A DNA stretch of 64,000 nucleotides from contig JAMPIQ010000001.1 in NCBI GenBank assembly GCA_024699855.1, positions 16,926,001-16,990,000 of the forward strand, read 5' to 3'. The notes under the pieces are model-generated. The model worked only from the letters and a program-made list of their open reading frames with translations. It was not told the DNA's origin and did not search any database. Below are positions 23,073 through 37,426 of the stretch, one piece after another. Position 1 is the stretch's first letter; each line of letters begins with the position of its first letter. The position numbers were made by a program, and so were the translations under genes. The stretch comes from Aphelenchoides besseyi. Taxonomy: Eukaryota; Nematoda; Chromadorea; Rhabditida; Aphelenchoididae.

Positions 23073-24385
23073 ATGGACGATGGTAATTGGCTTGAGTTCT
23101 GTAAGAAACATGGTCAAATAAACGAAACTGATACGTGGATTAAAGCAAGAAGAGAACAAATTCGGGTAGATTATTTTTATAAACGATTGAACTTTTGCTT
23201 TTCAGAGTTCCGCTCTTCTTCTCAGCTTATTGCCCGCCATTTCATTGGTGTCATTGATGTGCATTCTAACAGTTTTGGCGTTCGTTATCAACGCTCTGAG
23301 ACGACGTTCGATCCACTTACGATCTTATGCGTAAGTGAAACTAATTGGCCAATTGAACGTTCTTTAGATTTACGGCCAATCAACTTCTAGTCGATGGCTT
23401 GACATTAAGTGTAATTGTGTTCATTGGATGGGTTACCGACTTACGTGATGCTCTGAATGCCATTGGATTTCTAGTCTTTTTGATTTCTGTCTTTGCATTC
23501 ACGAGTATCGGAATGTCACAAATTGTGTCGACGTTTTTTAATCTCGTAAATCGTCGAGTTAAAACAAACGTTTAATCTAAACATTCAGATACGCTGCGAT
23601 TGTTCGTCTTTCTACTCTAGAATACGAGTTGAGTTTGTACTTATCACTTGTGTGCTCATTTGGTTTATATCTGGAGGTTGTGTCGTTGTGTTCTCTCCTC
23701 TCTTTTTCGTCCTCGATTTTGCTCAGGCATCCAAGACGAGTGGTAAGCGACTGCCAATTCAACAAACTGATTATTTTAGATTGTCCCTTCTATTCCTGCC
23801 AATCTCCATTGCTTCTCAGTTTTCTCCTAATCATGGCGATAGTTTGGTTTGTCAACATGCTCTCCTACTCATTTGTGTTGTTTCGTTTACACAAAAAGAT
23901 TAACAAAGAACGGCAAGTCGTGTGTTAACAGCTCTGTATAACTCCTAATTTAGCAGTCAATTAGATGTCCCATTGACAAAACAAATTTTACAAATTCACT
24001 GGTTGTCGGTTGGTCCCGTCATGTTCGCTATCATTGGATTAGTTTGTTTGTTCGTAACTGGCGGCATAGCTCGTGCAATTTATGAGCTTCATCAGCTGCG
24101 AGTTCAACATTTACAATGTCAAATGGAAAAGGTAGATGGCTATTCACTAACAGTATTTAATCTCCTTTTCAGCGTCTTGAACTTTTTGCTCAAATGCAGA
24201 TTCTCGGTTCAATTCTGCTTGTGCTTTGGATTCTACGATCTGCAGCTTCGGCGTTGTCGGTTCTCATTGGCGACTATTTGAATTTGGTTCCAGGCTTGCA
24301 AAAGACCATTCCGTCTGCCAAAACGACAACCCCAAAGATTCAATGTTGTACAATTGATCGTGTCTCTTGGACTCCAAGTATCTGA
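23073..24385 (+). CDS. Seven-transmembrane receptor, nematode chemoreceptor-like
   Basis: Seven exons (23073-23165, 23206-23330, 23368-23545, 23589-23742, 23780-23912, 23957-24131, 24173-24385) give 356 residues. A short N-terminus with an NET glycosylation site is followed by hydrophobic helices. These include LLLSLLPAISLVSLMCILTV, the two helices around LTLSVIVFIGW and FLVFLISVFAF, and VEFVLITCVLIWFISGG. After a Cys-containing loop come LLLSFLLIMAIVWFVNML, VGPVMFAIIGLVCLFV and MQILGSILLVLWIL. This gives seven helices. No DRY or NPxxY motif is clear, which fits the fast-evolving nematode chemosensory receptors better than classical amine or peptide receptors. Intron 5 has a GC-AG donor (GCAAGT); the other introns are 37-43 nt GT-AG. 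The ligand is unknown. Confidence 0.65.
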
Positions 24386-27300
24386 CATTTAAACTACAAG
24401 CCCGGCGACTCTTGACCTTTCATGATTTCATTTGAACTTTTCAACTTTTTGTGCTCCACCCACAACCTTTTGTACGATGAATCCTACGGCATTTCAATTT
24501 GCAACTTTCACCTGCTCCACTTGTACATGACATCAATCCTCTTTGCAAATTGTTCAATGACTTACAACAACACTCATTATCTCCACTCGAATGTTTTCCA
24601 GTTGTTTCTGTACTTCCGCGATACTTCGAATTTGCTTGCAACCTTTGGGTTTAAAGCGAACACCGCAATTTTCTCGAAACTCCAAAACAAACGTTTGGAT
24701 GTTGAAGTGAAATAAATTTCTCTCCATCGAGTTCTCTGAACTAAAAGGACCAAAGGTCCTACCGGAAAGTCTAATCAACGGATGTCGCAAGTTCTATTGA
24801 TAGTCGTAATAACAGAATTTGTTATATACATGATCTTCTATTGAACCATAAGTTCCAGGAAAACTTCTTTACAACATCTCATCACTCAACCGTGTGCTAT
24901 TTGCGTCGACATCACAAATCGTGTTCGCAAACAAAGACAATAAGCAAAACGAGTGCCAATTTCATCAAATATTCTAGTAGTTTGTTTTCTTGTAAACGTC
25001 CTACGCATTATATTCCCGTATGAATACGCGCGAAAACAACAAGTGCGATGATTTCTGAACATCATTCTTGTCATCCTTCTGGTTTTGTTTATTCCCGACA
25101 TCCATGTGCTTTTACTGATTGACATCCACAAATTTGAGGAACCAAATTTTTCTTTCCCGACTGTTTTGAAGTCGCCACAAAGATCACTTGAACGATTATC
25201 TGATGTTCGAATGACCATCCAGTTCGATGCTCTTTAGTTCGAATCGTTCAAATAGCTAAGTTAACAAGTTCCGCAAGAGATGATGAACAGCAGTTTCCGT
25301 CATCGGCTCTCTCGGTGATTCGATTCCATTGCTGGAGTTATTTTTAACCATCAGCGCGTTCATTTTCCATCTATTCAATCTTTCCGTTATTTGAGTCCAA
25401 TTAAAAATGCACTCAATGCTTCTACGACGAGATCACATGGTTCCGTTGCAACGGATAAATTTACGGTTTTTGCCTACAAATCCAATTGCGTCACTTGTTA
25501 GCAAAGATCAATTAACTCTTGGGTCGCCAATCTATTTCGCAAATAAACACGATTTTTGGTTCCATCGCTGTAATTGACATCAACCCAAAATTCGTAGTGA
25601 CTCACAGGAAATGGCACGACGACTCGTTCGAGTTGACATTCACACCTTCGGGTCGTGGGTATTCGATTAGAAGCTTTCAAATGGTACCGACAATACAAAG
25701 ACCTAAGCAATTCACCTGCTCAGTTTACGCGCACGTTGTCATACGACGTTAATCTTCGTAGTTTCCGTTCGCTTCAACGGAAGGTCGCAAATCCTCAAAA
25801 ATTCATTCCGCCAAGAATCACTCGGAGAGTTAAAGCTTGGAATACGAAATACGAATTCACCGTAATACAAAAAGACCGAAAGAAATGACAATTGTAATAA
25901 TTTTGTAAACATATAAACTCGAAATTAAAATCCCGGTCGTGTTTTTGTTTTCTTCCTTTTAGATGGCACATGGAAATGAACGAAATCGAATCGTTTCCGT
26001 TTATGCTTCCGATTTAACACATCGGGTTCAATTCTGCCCTCCAGGAAGACCGTCGAAAGTCTTGCAAGGCGTGGACGAGTCGAGCGTGATGCTTCGAGTC
26101 TTACGGTCAAGCCGACGGCAAACATGAAGTCTGCGATTCAGACGTTCGTTTGGTCGTCTTTTCATCGTGTCGGATGTTTAAACACGACAAACTCTTCCGT
26201 AATTCCACCTCTGAGATTTGGAATCGAAAAACAAAAGAACATCCGAGTCATCCCAACAAAGATCACAGATTTTGCAGACTTCCGCATCTACGACGACAAT
26301 TCAATTGGTCGATTGATCTCGTTTACACTCTACAGTTTGCATCTCAAGTGCGTAAGTTGCGTTGACGCGTGAATTTTGACGTGAATTGCCAACCAATTTT
26401 TGCATTCGAACAAGTAAACAATCTGCGGGGATTAACGTTTCTTTCCACGGATTCATCAACAACATTCGAGCAATGAAAGTCGGGGAGTTAAATCCGGAGA
26501 TTCACCCAAATGGTCCACGTGTTTTTGCAATCGGGATTAACGCGAATTTTCGTTACCATCAACAGTCCAATCAAACACGTGTCCTACAATGAAGCCGCTA
26601 AACAGAGGAACAATGTTACGGCAAACTGTTGATGAACAAAGAGATGAACAATGTCGTCGATTCTGATGTAATCAAGGAAGCAATTAGCTTGTTTGTGGCA
26701 CATAGTTTGCTGATTTCAATGTCGTCAATCGTCGTTCATTTGCGAACCAATCGGTCGGGGATTATCGTTGCATCCCATATTTGGCAATTTAATTTACGAG
26801 ATTAAGAATATCGTGAACTTCTTTTGGTTGAAGTTAATCGTTCGCTTTTGCTCGCAACGTCAATTCAATTACGAGACCTGCAAATCCGTCAAAATCGAGT
26901 AATCCCAATGTTCGAAGCAAACTATGCACATCAATCGAATTGACAGCAATTAACGATAAGATTAGACGGAAGCATAAGGGAACTATAGTCATCGAATGTG
27001 CTGTCGAAACGTCATTTGCAGCTTTTCGATTCATAGTCGTGAGTAATTTCGAATGACCCGAAGTTCCGAGTAACAACATTAACGAATGGAGGCGTAGATA
27101 GCAGACAATTCCCAACGCTTTAAACAGAAAGTGCACCAGAAGCCGCCAATTTGTTGTCTTAGATAACGAAACATCCATATTGTAACTTCCTTCATGACCT
27201 TTGCCTTAGAATCTAATTCATTTTTCTTTTTCGTTGTCAGCTCGCCATTTTCGTTATTGTGATGAACGTGAACATAATCTCCGAGTTCTTTCATTGAATT

Positions 27301-30300
27301 AAAAAGTTCAAATGCTTTGTCCTTAAACTTGTTTACCGTCTACTAAGTCGTTAGTTCAACAAAACGGTCAAAAACCAAACGCTTTTGTTTTCGATCTCGT
27401 TTCTTAATTGACCATCGCGTGTGTTCGAACACTTCAATTGATGATCAGCCAGCCAACATGGTTTTTGAAAACAAAATGAACCTCCAAAATCAACGTGTTT
27501 GTTATCCAAAGATTGAGAGTCACGTGTGCAGTCGGCGAACGTCCTAATGAATGTGCAGCTTAATTGCTCTTTTCCACTTTGTAAATTCAACTTCTTCCAA
27601 AGTTCACATCTCGTCCAATACGTCCGTTGATTAAACGTCCCGTTCGATGAGAGGTCGTTAGTTAGGTCTCGGTCAAAAGTCCAAAGATTTTCGCTCATCA
27701 AATGAACTTTCTGCGTGTGTGTTAATGTTCTGTTGAGTTTCGAAGCGGAAGCTCAGTTTTTTGGAATTCATTTTGAAGGTCACGAAATGTCGATTTCACG
27801 ACTTTTGTACCAAAAAACATTTGCAATTTCCACTTCCTGTCTCAATCGGATAAAAACAACTTCGATGTGGAATTGAATGTCAAGAAGGTCGTTTCAACGA
27901 AATTCGCATTTGGAAATCAGTTCCCATCGCGTTCCAACTCTCAGATGGAGGTCTAGGAAAACTCTACACATCATAGCTGAACATCACGAACTTGTTACGC
28001 AGCCGTAAAATTGACTCATTTCCGTCGGACCAACAATCAAACCCACGATATGACGCCGGAAAGTATCGTAGTCGTATTCTGCACGATTTTTGCTTACATT
28101 TATTTTCTCTAATTGCCGATTTTTTGTAAACGTACCAACAAAAATATCCGTCCAATGATTAATCTCGAGGGTATTGTAGCTCCAGGGGTTGGGAGATTGA
28201 CGGTTTGCTCACTTCTTAACGATGAAACTTTGTTGCATACTCAACACTTTTGCAAGCCCCTCAAATCGAATTTCCGTTAAACTCTGTGGGCAAAACGGAA
28301 ACATTCACTTCAAAGACCTTAAAAGTTCAATGACATTAAAATTCATGACCGATGTTTCGTGTTTTACATTTTGATTAACATTCGCGTAGTGCCCAGAGAA
28401 ATCAAATTGTCTTCTTGAGCTTCTTGAAGGCCAATCGAATTCTTTTGGAGTAGTTTTTTCGTAGTTCCTGTTTTATTAAACGGTTTCGCCATTCGAACGA
28501 TACCAAGTACCGCATCATTCACATTCCAACGAAACGTGTTTACTATACACAACAAAGTTATTTGAAATTTTCCAATCATCGGCTTTTCATAGTCCGTTAA
28601 CCCAAAAAACCGCTTTCGAATACCAAAACAGATTATCTCGTTGTTCATTCCACTGCCAACCGATTGCCGCTGTTCGACATCTCACTTGTCTGTTGATTAA
28701 ACGCTACCGATTGTGGAATGTAAACAATTGCATTGGTGTGAAGTACTTACCGTTGAATATGCTCCTGAAGGTTCTGGAGCTTATTTGCGAGTTCAACTTC
28801 TTGATCCTGTTTGCTCACATTTGTGATTCATTTACAAGTTGAACCAAAATATTTGCAGTATTTGAGTGTCCCAAGACATTTTTGTTGACAAAACAGATTA
28901 TTGCAATACCGTATATCCGGTTTGAAAATTGCAAGTCTGCAAACATGTTTTGGTATTAGGAACAAAGATGGTAGTAAACAATATGTTTTGATCTCAATGA
29001 TCAATTTTGTCACCTTGGATTAACCTTTACGCGTATGTTTTGACGTCTTTCACCCATTCCCCCTTACCGCGTACTGTAACTTCTACTCACTGGTCGTCCA
29101 TTGATTTGTGAGACCAAATCGAGAATTAAGTTACGTCTCAACGGTTTAGCATTTCGTTTACATAACAATACGAGGAAGCGAATCAACTTGTTAACCAGAA
29201 ACCAATTGGTTTCGGCGAACTTCTTTTTGGAAATCTCCGAAGAGTTCGATTACAGCCGTCCGCAGAATAAGCGACGATGTTCGCAAAGAGACGAAGATCG
29301 TCTATTCCACCCGTATATGTTGTTTTCTTGCTCTTCAAACCAACAAGAATGTTCTGTCGATTCTTCTGAATTGGACTGACCGCTTTGCAATAACTCGACC
29401 GTTAAATGAATGCGCAATGTAATTTCATTCCAAATTCTTTGGCATCTTTTGTCAGTTGAAAACCAGAGACCATCGACAATACGCGAACTTCAATCGACGG
29501 CGCACTCGATTTGTCATCTCGATTTAGTTTGCGTGGGTCTCCATAGAGTCATAATTAGTCGAAACGTAATTTCGACGACCAAACCGCAGAGCGTGTGAAC
29601 GTGTCGAGTGCGAGTGCTCGCGTCAACTTTCGCTTCTGCTCCATGGTCCCCATTGACTTATGAATATTCAATGCCGAGTTTTGCAACAAAAACAAAAGAA
29701 AAGTTGGCAACAAACTTCCCGGTCTTCGTCCATTTCAACGCATCTAATTGTTGCGACGCAGCTTTCGACGCCGTTTCCGCATTTGCAGCGAAACGAAGAA
29801 AATTGCGATAAGAACGAAAATAGCCCAGAAGCCAAGTGGCTATTTGTAGAAATGACAAAATTTCGAAGCATTGTCGAGAAGATATTCACGTGTCAAAAGT
29901 CGGATCGTAACTTCAAGTTCCGAAGTCGCACCAGTGAGCTTCCAAATATAACTGCGCGAAAACAATCACTACAAATCCAAAAACAGCTTCTGAATCGATC
30001 ATGAAACTTCCGTTCCCAAAAACCCTCGCAACCCACAATTCCCGGACCTGCGACCTAATCGGGTTGTTCACGTAACTTGTCGTGTGTATCCACGAACGAG
30101 AGTTCCCACGTTCGAGTTGTCTGAACATTCTAAAACCTCAACATCATTGTTCAGTCCAAATTGACAGTAGAAGTCGATTCGTTAACGCTTTGATTCCAAT
30201 TTCTATCTTGCAGCATTTATCTCTTGGTCTCCGTGAACTTTCATCACAAAGACGATATCAACTAACATACAAAGCATTTGATTGATTGCACGCCAACCAC

Positions 30301-33300
30301 GACAATTGAACTCGTGCATTGTATTCTTTCATACAAAAACGTTCTCTTGACGTCCGTGTGGACACGCAACTTCAATTTGTCGATGATTGTCAAACCATAG
30401 ACGTAACTCATCGGTTGGTTTTTTGCGTTGGCACCTACGACTTCTGACATTTCTCACGATCTTTGCTCATCAATCGACTTCAATGGGGAGTGTGCGAAAA
30501 TGCGGAGATCAAAACATCTTAAAAACTTCCGTCTGACTTCTTCGTTCACACGCTTTTTCATCCGGTTGAACTGTTCATTACTGTAGACGCATTGCCTCGA
30601 GATTTTCAATTAGAGATCTAAGAGAAAACCACAATCCACGAAGCAGATCATCCGTCCGTGCTCATTAGCGTGGCGCGTGCTCAACATTCCGCTTATCCGC
30701 AACGAACATCCGGACATTCATCTCTTGCATTCTACGGTTATAAAACCATCCATCAGCTCTATCGTGTGTAGGAACGATCGGTTTCGTTCATTTTCGTTGA
30801 GCGGTTGATTCAAGATCTTCGTCCTCAACTTTTTAATTTCCGTTTTTCTTTGCGGATTAGTTTTTCGAGCAAGAACAACGTAAACGACGGGAATCGCAGA
30901 AGAAGTACAAACCGTCAAATCGCAATTATGCGCCCCGTTTTCCATTAATCCTTTTTAATTTCGTCTTGATGCAATCTTTTCGTAATTAAAATCGACGGTT
31001 TTGATTAGCTTCAAGGATTAAACATGTTGCGGAGGTTATTCTGAGCTTTGTTTTCAAGATTCCTATCGCTATTTCAAGAGCTTCACTATTACGTTATCAA
31101 GTCTGCGGTCTTAACCGTAGAGCTACAGTAAGCACAGCGTTTAGCTCTGATGAAGATTTGGGTAGTCCTAAACGTTCCAACTGCTCTCTGACCAATTCGA
31201 ACACCTGTAATCCAAGAAAAAAGCTAATTAACAATCTTAGATGTTTTGCAGACGTTCATTCTCAAACACAAACACGTGCATTCACTGTCCTAATTCGACG
31301 AACATTCCCGCGATGAGGGAGTAAAGTTTTTGGTCGTTAAACCTTGATTACTTTGCTTTCGACACTAATTATCGTGTTTTTTGGACTTTCGGTGTTGCGC
31401 TAAGAAATTCTAACGAATCCAATGAATCAATCAAACCGTCTGCAAAATATTTTCTTTAAGCTCCAAGGTTCAGATTTGAAATTAACCGTTACGTCAACGA
31501 TCAAAAATCGCAATCTTTCGGTATTGTTCCGAGAATAGCAATTCTGTTTCTATTCAGAGCTTTGTCTTTTGATTCCCACGATCGTCAAATTCGATTTTCA
31601 ACGAAAACTTTTCAACGTCGAGAGCATTTCAATGTGACGCCGAGAATCGAAGTTAATTTCGCGTTTCCGTTTTGAAGTCTAGAAACGAACTTGCGTGAGT
31701 TCTCGATGCCAAAATGAAGGCTCCAGACGACGCTCCAATGGCAAGGTTAATTCTTGTGTTTTTTAGCTTCCGGTGCTTGTTTTTTCTAACTTCGATTTTG
31801 CAATCCACGTAAATTTGGCCAATCACTCCGAAAGCACAGCGAAAGCGTGTGTTCTAATTTGAGAGTGCAAAAGTCAACCCCCGCACTAATGAGGTTCATT
31901 CGTTGAAGCGAAACAAACAACAATAATCTTCTTTTTGAGCCTCCTGAAGGCCGTAATAGCACATTGATGCCCAGGAAGTGGTTCAGCTTCTCAATCGGTA
32001 TAAGCATCTGTTTTGATTTCCGCAAATAATCGTGAGAATGTAAAGTTCTCCACAGTTTCCATTTACTTCTTCGAACCTCAGCAAGAACCTTTGCGTTCAC
32101 ATTCCAGAGCTTGTGAACAAAAACTGTTACAACACAGACTCGGAAAAACACCGTTCAAACATCACATCGATATCGTTCCTTTTGTTTATTCCGCACTTCC
32201 GACGAAACTCAATTGTTGTCGTAGATTAAAACTCACATGATGAAGTTCCTGAAGTTGTCGCAAAGTTCAGTTTTCCTTAAAGAAGTTGCACTTTGAGTCA
32301 CAAAAACAGCTAAATCAAGCCGGTCTAGAAGTTCCAGAATTCCAGCTCTTATGAGTGATTAGTCATTTCAAAAGTTTGTACCAATTGACCCCACTTTATT
32401 GTATTTCCGATTATTTTTCACGTACAAAACGCAAGATTCATTTTAGGCATCCCAATTATGCTCGTAACTTTGCTTATGAACTGAAAAATAAGTGGCTATT
32501 CAACTCGAAATCACACGTCAATCAAATTCGTTACCGTCTCATTCATTCAGATTCCGACCCAAAAACAACTGCTTACTGATTGTTTACAATCACGTAGGCG
32601 GCTACCCGATTCAGCTCTCAAGAGTTCAGTCATTACCGGTTGTACTCAAAACACAGAAATCAATGTCTTTGAATGATGCGAAGTTCGTTAGCAGACTCGT
32701 TTTTATGACGACCAAGACGTTCAGTTTGATTTCCCTTAAACCTTCAAATGTCGTCGCCATTAAAATGAGCACATTGAAACGCCACCTCTGTGTATTTTAA
32801 GAGATACGACAAACAAACGATGCACAGTATTCGTGTACTTTTATTCAACAATCACTTTGAATTGTTCTTTGCACCGGAACAGTTTTGCGGTCTTATCTCC
32901 GCACAAACACGATATTTTCAAACATCTTTTGATCGACTCAAAATGCCAAAAACGGATGATCCAATTCATTTGCACTTTAAAGCTTCAGGCGAACATGAAC
33001 CAAAAAGTTTTCTGATGTTAAGTAGTAGTTATAAATAGATCCTTCGATCTTCTAGTAGTTTCTTCAAAGTTTTTGTTATTTACACCTTCGATAATTACAA
33101 TTTTTTGTGGAATGTAGAAAGAGATTAGCTATTGTTCAATAACCGTGTCTAAGCGTATCATTTCAATTCAGCGACTTACCGAGACCTACATCGCGGTTTT
33201 AAGTCTTGAATTTGATGAACTACTTACTTTGTTGGATTACTTCATTTAATCGTGCCATTCAAATGTTATTGTTACGGTAAGCTAAGAGTGAAAAAGGAAG

Positions 33301-35201
33301 TAACTTTTCTCGAAGATGTTTGTTGGTGTGAAACCATCGAAAGTCTTAAGTAGCAAAAAGATTCATTTGCTATAACTTCTTGTAGTTGAACAAGAAGATG
33401 TTTGCAAAAGCTCTTGGCAACCGCTTAGTTGAACGGCTTTGCAGTTCGATGCTGATCCTGCGTTTTCGGACAGATAATCTTATTCATCCAATTTACTTTT
33501 CCACACCAACCGACGGATCTCGTGATGCCCGTTGTCTGAGCCAAAGTCAGATTTCCGAGGCCAAACTTTGAACTCTCTGCCGCCGATTTCCATTGTTGGA
33601 AGTACAGAACGTGGCTGGACAGTATTCATGGAGCTCTTAATCATAAGAAGCAGATTAGTCCTGTTAATTCGATCAATCCATTTATATAAAGAAATACCCG
33701 AAGCCGGTCTGCTCTGAATCATAGACAGTTGAAAACTTATTTACCAAAATGTTTCTCATTATAAACAACGTGATTTCTTGGGATTCTTGGACTCTGGTGA
33801 ACGGTCTTTCTCGCAAATGTGCAGCTTTAAACTAACAAGTTAATTAAGAAACAACTCACAAGTTCCGTATGTTGCCATTTGCAAAAACAAACTCGCAAAT
33901 TAAGTTCGCTCTGTTGCCGAAATTGACTCTCAAATGAAAACACTTCGAGTTCCGGTTTCCGCCATACGGTCGTGCCTGTTTCGCGAAGATCATTTCTGCG
34001 TCTACTTCTTTTCTCTTCCGCTTCCGACCCAATGGAACGACAAAAATTACGAACGACATCTGAGCCTCAGAATGTCATCTCGAGTTTTGACGCTCAAATA
34101 CAAACGTAAGACGCAAGTTTGATGAAATATACGGGTGTCATTTCTAATCGGTCACTTCACTCGTGGACTTCAAACCGAGACTTTTGATGCTCCAATGATT
34201 CGACGTATCTGCAACTCAATCGACCGTCATAGCCAGACGGTTCGTGAGAGAAGTTAAGTCGTAAATGAAGTCTAGATCTTGACACCTAAAGTTATTTTTA
34301 AGTCGATGCTCAAGACCCGTTGGCTATGGTAAATCTGTGGATTCGAGTTCCGATTCTGCGAATAAAATTCCTCTAATTATACAAATTGTGCGATTAATTA
34401 GCTCCGAATATGTGTTGATTAATCCGACGGTTGTTTGGTTTATATCTTCGGCATTACGGTTTTCCTACTCAGTAATTTCGATCGGCGAATGTACAAATTC
34501 GTCAATCTTGCAATAAGATTATGACGTTTGGGGAACGTTCCTAATTCCCGCATCCAATTTAGAATCTGCCTATCAAAACCCTACGAAAAGGAAATGACAC
34601 TGATCGAAAGATTGCACAACTCTTATGACTCACTTATTTATTAGCTGGAACACATTGTTGTTGGTTTTCTTTTCGTGAACGTTCAAGAGGAAGGCGTAAA
34701 TGTTATTGAATGTATAAAAAAACAAGAAGATTAACTTCTTAGTTTTTGAGTTTACAAACGGGAACCTCCTTCTTTGTTACGTAGCCTTAGCTTTCGAATC
34801 CCTTAACTGTCGCAAAGACTCCGCCCCCCAAATTCACAACCGTTCTCTTCCAAAATGCCACGCCTTTTCCGTCATACCTCACGGCCATTCAACTCCTCGC
34901 TGTTCTTGCCGTTGAGCTCATTTAGACGAAGCGAAATGCGTGGGGACTTGGTTGTCGTCGTGCAGATTACGGTCTTTGTCGTTTGATTATGTAGACGTTT
35001 TGCTTAATAGCATTCAATTAGACCCACTTCTAATGAGTTTAAGGAACAGCAGCTGACTTCTCGAGCTCTTTTGACTTTTTTGTTGAACACAATTCTTTCG
35101 AAAACTTCAACCATCGTGAACTAGAGTTTTCAGTTCCAACTACGTGCTTATTTCATTCGTGATTCTTCTTGCGATTTGAGTTTAAGACTTCGATTTCAGC
35201 A
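24386..35201. other. 10.8 kb without a defensible gene
   Basis: Short frames occur throughout on both strands, but none could be extended by splicing into a recognisable protein. Some patches look coding-like without a continuous frame: minus strand 25.5-25.7, 26.8-27.7 and 28.4-28.6 kb, and plus strand 32.8-33.0 kb. They may be decayed gene remnants. No tRNA, tandem array or transposon frame was seen. Confidence 0.4.
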
Positions 35202-37426
35202 ATGACACCGTTTGGTGTGGCAGTCATGTTAGGGATTGTCAACCTTATAGTTGTTTGCGGAAATGTATTCGTGTTGTACATTTTGATCAGTCAGAAATCC
35301 CTTCACACATCAACGAATTTTATTGTTCTGTCACTTACCGTTAGCGATTTTCTTCTTGGCGTCATTGTCTTACCATTCAGTATCTTTCAAGTAGGTTTCA
35401 AAGCTTGCAATGCCTCTTCATCGGTTGTTTCTTCAGGAATATTCCGAATCATGGATGTTCGGTAGCCTATGGTGTAAGACATGGCTTGCATTGGATGTTT
35501 TGTTCAGCACAGCATCCATCTACAACCTCTTGGCCATTAGTTTCGATCGTTGGATGGCAGTCAAACAACCGATTAAATATCGTTTCATTTCGTCGAATCG
35601 AATGACCAAAATTACGATCGCCGTTGTGTGGGTGATCAGTTTAAGTCTTGCCATGCCACCATTGATCTACGACCATTTCGGCCAATGGGACACTCCACTT
35701 TATGGCAACTGGTCAACAGCCATCGAATCATCTGAAGTCGAGTTGATTATGATGTTCGTCGAAACGAAACACGGCGAATGCTCGCCAATGACATCGAACT
35801 CGGCGTACATCCTCTTCTCAGCATTCGTTTCCTTCATTCTTCCGATGTTCCTTATGGTCGGATTGAACTTGTCGATCTTTCACACGGTCGCCGATTCGAC
35901 GAAATTGGGAAAAATCCAATCGAACGGTTGCAACACCAGCGCAAACGGAACAATAAGTGCCACTGCTGCCGGCAACAACTCTCAATACTCAACTGCCGAT
36001 GATGTAACGACCTGGATGCGGGTTCATCGCGGTGGAGCTAAGGCATCCGTATGTTCAAAAGTAAGTTTCTTTCTTCTCTTAACTAATCTTATTTCCACTT
36101 TTATAGACTCAATCCGAAATTCTACATATCGGTCAACGATCGGCTTCAATGGGCGCAGCCACAATGAAAAAAGTCTCAATGATTCAACGTGACATGATTG
36201 TTATCAATGCACCACGACCAAAATTATCGGCAACCACACGCAAATCGACATTCGACTTTCCGGTCGAACGTAAACCCACATTGTCTTTGGATCATGGCTA
36301 TTCCATTGACCGTGACACAATCTCCGTTGCTTCCAACGATACCGGCTCGTTGATCAAACCAACACGCAATTTCGCCGAAGAACAACCAGCTACTTGGTTA
36401 CAGAAAATGAAAAAGTCTTCGATCATGGAACAACAACGACCGCATATGATCGTCGAAATGGATCGTCAGTCTTATCAATCCGCCACCTCAACACCAACTT
36501 TGTATCCCTATGCACCGGCCGTTATGCAAAAGGCTGTTGTCGATCAGGTTTGGTATCCGGCCGTCTTGGCATCAATGGTTGCGGCAAAACGTGGAACCAA
36601 GAAGACTTCCGAACGTTTGCTACTGTATCCGATGCTCAATTTCAGTCGGTTTAACTTGCGAACCGAACTGCGTGTTGCTCGAACGATTGGAGTTGTAGTC
36701 GGCTGTTTCACTTTGTGTTGGTTGCCATTCACAATCATCTACGTTCTTCAGGTACGTTCTTGTTCATAAGCTGATTAGGTCGATAGTTCCGTTAAAAGTT
36801 CAGTTGTATAGTTTTCCCGAGAATAGCGACCACTTTGTTGATTACTTTCAATTCTGGGGACTTGAAAGCGGTTATTCGTTTGACTACGTAAACAGAAGGC
36901 GGATGTTGTTTACAATCCTTCGGCCCAAAAGCTTATCTACGCAATCATACAATTGTTGGTTCATCACTATATCCCAACGACAACGTGGTCGTGGGTTGAG
37001 GACACAAAAGCGGATTTGCACTGATACGAAGATTAGTCTGAAGATTGAACAGGGGTTTCCGATTAACTTCCTTCAAGTTGGTGTCGGACGTTTTGAGCCA
37101 AGGTGCACGAAAAGTTTGCGTAATTTTACGTCTGGAAGTCGCCAATACTGTTTGGGGAATTCGGTCCGGGTTACAATTTACGTAAATGCGGAAGTCGACT
37201 AGTCACTAAAACTTCGAGAGTCGAGTAATGATCATTCACTTATTCTTCTCATTTTCAGGCCTTTGATGTGGTTGTCCCATCGGCGATGTTCACCATTGCG
37301 TTCTGGCTTGGATATGCGAACAGTGCGGTCAATCCTCTGATTTACTGCGCCTGTTCGCGCGAGTTTCGCTCCACAATCCGAAAGGTTCTGATTGATCGCA
37401 ACAACTCGTATTCTCGATCGTTTTAA
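35202..37426 (+). CDS. Biogenic-amine G-protein-coupled receptor
   Basis: Four exons (35202-35390, 35437-36060, 36107-36751, 37259-37426) give 541 residues. Helix 1 contains GNVFVLYIL, helix 2 has LSLTVSDFLLG, and helix 3 has the amine-binding Asp in LALDVLFSTASIYNLLAISFDRW. The DRY motif is DRW here. Helix 5 is ILFSAFVSFILP, a third intracellular loop of more than 200 residues follows, helix 6 is CFTLCWLPFTIIY, and helix 7 is WLGYANSAVNPLIYCACSREFR. These are hallmarks of dopamine, octopamine/tyramine or serotonin receptors; sequence alone does not choose the ligand. Only about three residues precede helix 1 and an acceptor-like TTTCAG lies just before the ATG, so an upstream exon with the extracellular N-terminus is likely missing from this model. 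Intron 3 is 507 nt. Confidence 0.85.

Noticed and set aside
26834..27294. Minus-strand fragments vaguely like M1/M2 of a Cys-loop channel
   Set aside because: Resemblance needs several frame changes and stops, and no M3, M4 or Cys loop could be found nearby.
32790..33038. Plus-strand 82-codon frame with a faint resemblance to the C-terminal part of a sliding-clamp (Rad9-like) protein
   Set aside because: Only a few positions match; upstream exons could not be assembled.
36804..37202. 132-codon frame inside intron 3 of the amine receptor
   Set aside because: Lies between conserved helix 6 and helix 7 exons; no receptor-like sequence and no domain, so it is intronic.
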